Assembly: GCF_900142975.1 (NCBI RefSeq)
Contig: NZ_LT670848.1
Coordinates: forward strand, 1,302,001-1,366,000
Direction: 5' to 3'
DNA: 64,000 bases
DNA from: Salegentibacter salegens
Lineage (GTDB): Bacteria > Bacteroidota > Bacteroidia > Flavobacteriales > Flavobacteriaceae
How positions within the stretch are numbered: position 1 is the stretch's first letter; each line of letters begins with the position of its first letter. The notes below the pieces were generated by a model. It saw only the letters and a list, made by a program, of their open reading frames with translations. It was not told the DNA's origin and ran no database searches. Of the stretch, positions 62,086-64,000 are shown piece after piece. The position numbers and the translations under genes are program-made.

Positions 62086-63348
62086 TTACGGGTAGGTTTT
62101 TATTTGCTGAAATAACTCTTCCCTTATCAACTCCATGCTTTTATTCACTGCTTTGCCAATTACTTTATCCCGATGATTTCCGAAGATAAATTTTTTGGCA
62201 TACACTTCATTGGGGGTTGCAATTCCTATAAAAACGGTTCCGATTTCTGCTTCACTGTCGCCTTTTGCCGGGCCGGCGTTACCGGTGGTAGCAATCGCAT
62301 AATCGGTTTTAAACAATTCCCTGGCGTTTTTGGCCATCGCTATCGCCACTTCCTCACTTACCACTGAATATTCTTCTATAAGCTTTTTATCTATTTTTAA
62401 GATATCTTCTTTAGAACTTGTGGCATAACTCACCACGCTGCCTTTATAGTAGTTAGAAGCTCCAGGAGGATTAGCAAATAAAGCGGCGAGTTTCCCACCG
62501 GTACAGCTTTCGGCTGTGGCAATTGTAGCTCCTTTTTTAATTAGCAACCTGGAAATTTGGATCTCTATAGATTCATCGTCTTCGTACCCAACAATGATAT
62601 CCCCAATAATACCATGAAGATCGCTAATTAAGCTTTCCACACTGTTTTTAAGATGTTCTTCGTTATCACCCTTTGCGGTTAACCGCAACCTCACTCTTCC
62701 TAAATTAGGTAAGTAGGCAAGTTTAATATAGTCTGGTAAAGCATTTTCCCAATCTTCAATTTTATCGGCTATGGCACTTTCTCCCATTCCGTAAGTCAGG
62801 ACAGTTTTATGCAAAATTACCGGCCTTTTATAACTTTGCTGAAGTCTTGGCACTACCTCGTCTTCAATTAAAGCCTTCATCTCAAAAGGAACTCCCGGAA
62901 GGGAAACATAGGCTTTGCCTTCGCTCTCAAACCACATTCCCGCAGCGGTACCATATTTGTTTTTTAAAGCCACAGCTTTAGAAGGCAACATGGCTTGCTT
63001 TCTATTAAGACCTGAAATTGGGGTGTCTATATATTTTTCGAAAAGGAATTCTATATGCTGAAGTACTTCCTCATTTTTTACCAGTTTATCTTCAAAAAAC
63101 TCGCACAAACAATCTTTGGTAATATCGTCTTTGGTTGGTCCAAGACCGCCGGTTATAATTATAATATCGGCGCGGCCTTTGGCTTCATTTAAAGCTTCCA
63201 GGATATGACTTTTCTCGTCTTCTACCGTAGAAATTTGCTTTACCGAAACTCCAATTTTATTCAATTCTTTAGCGATAAATGTAGAATTGGTATCTATAAT
63301 CTGGCCAATTAGAATTTCATCTCCAATGGTAATTATTTCTGCTTTCAT
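62086..63348 (-). CDS. cinA: CinA-family nicotinamide-nucleotide amidohydrolase
   Basis: A 420-residue two-domain protein. The N-terminal MoCF-like ADP-ribose pyrophosphatase-type domain opens [20 protein letters not shown] with [16 protein letters not shown]. The C-terminal CinA domain has the Ser in [19 protein letters not shown] and [20 protein letters not shown]. Recycles NMN to NaMN and cleans ADP-ribose. It overlaps the Hpt gene upstream by 4 bp (ATGA). Confidence 0.96.
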   Translation of the reverse strand: MKAEIITIGDEILIGQIIDTNSTFIAKELNKIGVSVKQISTVEDEKSHILEALNEAKGRADIIIITGGLGPTKDDITKDCLCEFFEDKLVKNEEVLQHIEFLFEKYIDTPISGLNRKQAMLPSKAVALKNKYGTAAGMWFESEGKAYVSLPGVPFEMKALIEDEVVPRLQQSYKRPVILHKTVLTYGMGESAIADKIEDWENALPDYIKLAYLPNLGRVRLRLTAKGDNEEHLKNSVESLISDLHGIIGDIIVGYEDDESIEIQISRLLIKKGATIATAESCTGGKLAALFANPPGASNYYKGSVVSYATSSKEDILKIDKKLIEEYSVVSEEVAIAMAKNARELFKTDYAIATTGNAGPAKGDSEAEIGTVFIGIATPNEVYAKKFIFGNHRDKVIGKAVNKSMELIREELFQQIKTYP

Positions 63349-63686
63349 TCCAGTTCAAAATCACGTTTAAGGGCAATACTGGCTACATTTACTTTCTTTG
63401 TGATTATAGATGCCGCATTTGGAACTTCGTCTTTCTTTTTCCCGGCTTTTGCCCAGGCTTCTATAACTTTTATTTCGTCCATAAGTTCCAATCCAAACAA
63501 TTGTAAATTTGGTTTCATTTTATGCGCAAATTGATAGGCAAGATCGGGATTATCGTTAGTAATAGCCTCGTTCATCGCTTCTACATCTGGCGGAATTTCT
63601 TCTAAAAAGGTTTGTACCACTATTTTCATGAAATCTTCGTCGCCCCCGGCCATTTCTTTAACCTCACTTAAATCGTAGTTGCTCAT
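63345..63686 (-). CDS. Hpt-domain phosphotransfer protein
   Basis: A 113-residue helical protein with the phosphorylatable His55 in [16 protein letters not shown], preceded by [16 protein letters not shown]. Stand-alone Hpt proteins relay phosphate between hybrid kinases and receivers; no kinase is next to it here. Overlaps cinA by 4 bp and follows the FAH gene by 4 bp. Confidence 0.9.
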   Translation of the reverse strand: MSNYDLSEVKEMAGGDEDFMKIVVQTFLEEIPPDVEAMNEAITNDNPDLAYQFAHKMKPNLQLFGLELMDEIKVIEAWAKAGKKKDEVPNAASIITKKVNVASIALKRDFELE

Positions 63687-63690
63687 AGTA

Positions 63691-64000
63691 CTATTTTATT
63701 TGAATTGAAAAGATTTGTTTGTCTTCTATAAATCCGGTTAATTTATCTTCTGCCGCCACTTTGCCAACGCCCGCGGGTGTTCCGGTAAAGATCACATCAC
63801 CTATTTTTAAAGTAAAAAACTGTGAAATATAGGCAATTAGCTCATCTATTTTCCACAGCATTAATCGGGTATTACTTTTTTGAACGGTTTCCTCGTTCTT
63901 ATCTAAACTAAAGTTAAGCATATTTATATCGCCAACCGCACCTTTGGGCAACCATTTTTCGCCTATAACCGCGGCTCCATCAAAAGCTTTTGCCTTTTCC
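63691..64000 (-). CDS. Fumarylacetoacetate hydrolase family protein, C-terminal part
   Basis: An open frame enters from the right edge; visible residues begin EKAKAFDGAAVIGEKWLPKG and continue LMLWKIDELIAYISQFFTLK, IGDVIFTGTPAGVGKV, ending FSIQIK. The GDVIFTGTPAGVG motif is the C-terminal signature of FAH-type hydrolases and isomerases. The metal-binding ExE..D part is outside the window, so the reaction cannot be named. Confidence 0.88.
   Translation of the reverse strand, partial: EKAKAFDGAAVIGEKWLPKGAVGDINMLNFSLDKNEETVQKSNTRLMLWKIDELIAYISQFFTLKIGDVIFTGTPAGVGKVAAEDKLTGFIEDKQIFSIQIK

Overview
The window is AT-rich chromosomal DNA from a member of the Bacteroidota, almost certainly a marine or saline Flavobacteriaceae of the Gramella/Salegentibacter/Zunongwangia type. 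The family call rests on gene content: a DUF4295 gene downstream of rpmB-rpmG, bacillithiol synthesis (bshC), LytTR regulators, many 'SCxx' lipoproteins and SprB-like repeats. TAnnTTTG-type promoters and dispersed hairpin repeats of the CGTCA..TGACG type also fit. The genus is inference; no search was run.

Layout. 0-12 kb: a LytTR two-component pair, a soluble GAF histidine kinase, dodecin, a universal stress protein, an unusual alanine/sodium symporter with an exported N-terminal extension, fhs, YceI, a DsbA-like oxidoreductase and a PAP2 phosphatase. 12-13.6 kb: an IS256-family element (8-bp target duplication) lies between tRNA-Ser(UGA) and its terminator. 13.8-41.5 kb is mostly housekeeping and secreted-protein genes: SGNH hydrolase, M28, M14 and M16 peptidases, fasciclin lipoprotein, mnmA, nitronate monooxygenase, OsmC, LysM protein, guaA, SIMPL protein, PLP decarboxylase coupled to bshC, Na+/Ca2+ exchanger, a pair of small membrane proteins with damaged N-termini, rimO and a P1 peptidase. 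41.5-42.5 kb is an IS1595-family element, also with an 8-bp target duplication. 42.7-49.4 kb carries a porin, a VOC dioxygenase-like protein, a TPR protein, an MltF-like lytic transglycosylase, an aldo/keto reductase and a nucleoside-hydrolase-like protein.

49.4-57 kb is an accessory region. It holds a two-gene module (cupin-like 303-aa protein plus an SLATT-like 2-TM protein) bounded by short inverted repeats. It also holds an IS91-type transposase coupled to a tyrosine recombinase, an IS110 element with a long structured leader that may encode a bridge RNA, two orphan genes each preceded by a shared ~120-bp block, and a broken second copy of an aminotransferase 3' end next to a YkgJ cysteine-cluster gene. 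The two-gene module is the best candidate for an undescribed system; its function is inference from the fold of one partner and its setting.

57-64 kb returns to core genes: D-amino-acid-transaminase-like protein, amidase, ftsY, DUF4295-rpmG-rpmB, cinA, an Hpt protein and a partial fumarylacetoacetate hydrolase.

At least eight intergenic gaps hold dispersed hairpin repeats. At three places a homopolymer tract puts a plausible N-terminus out of frame, which may be assembly error or real decay.
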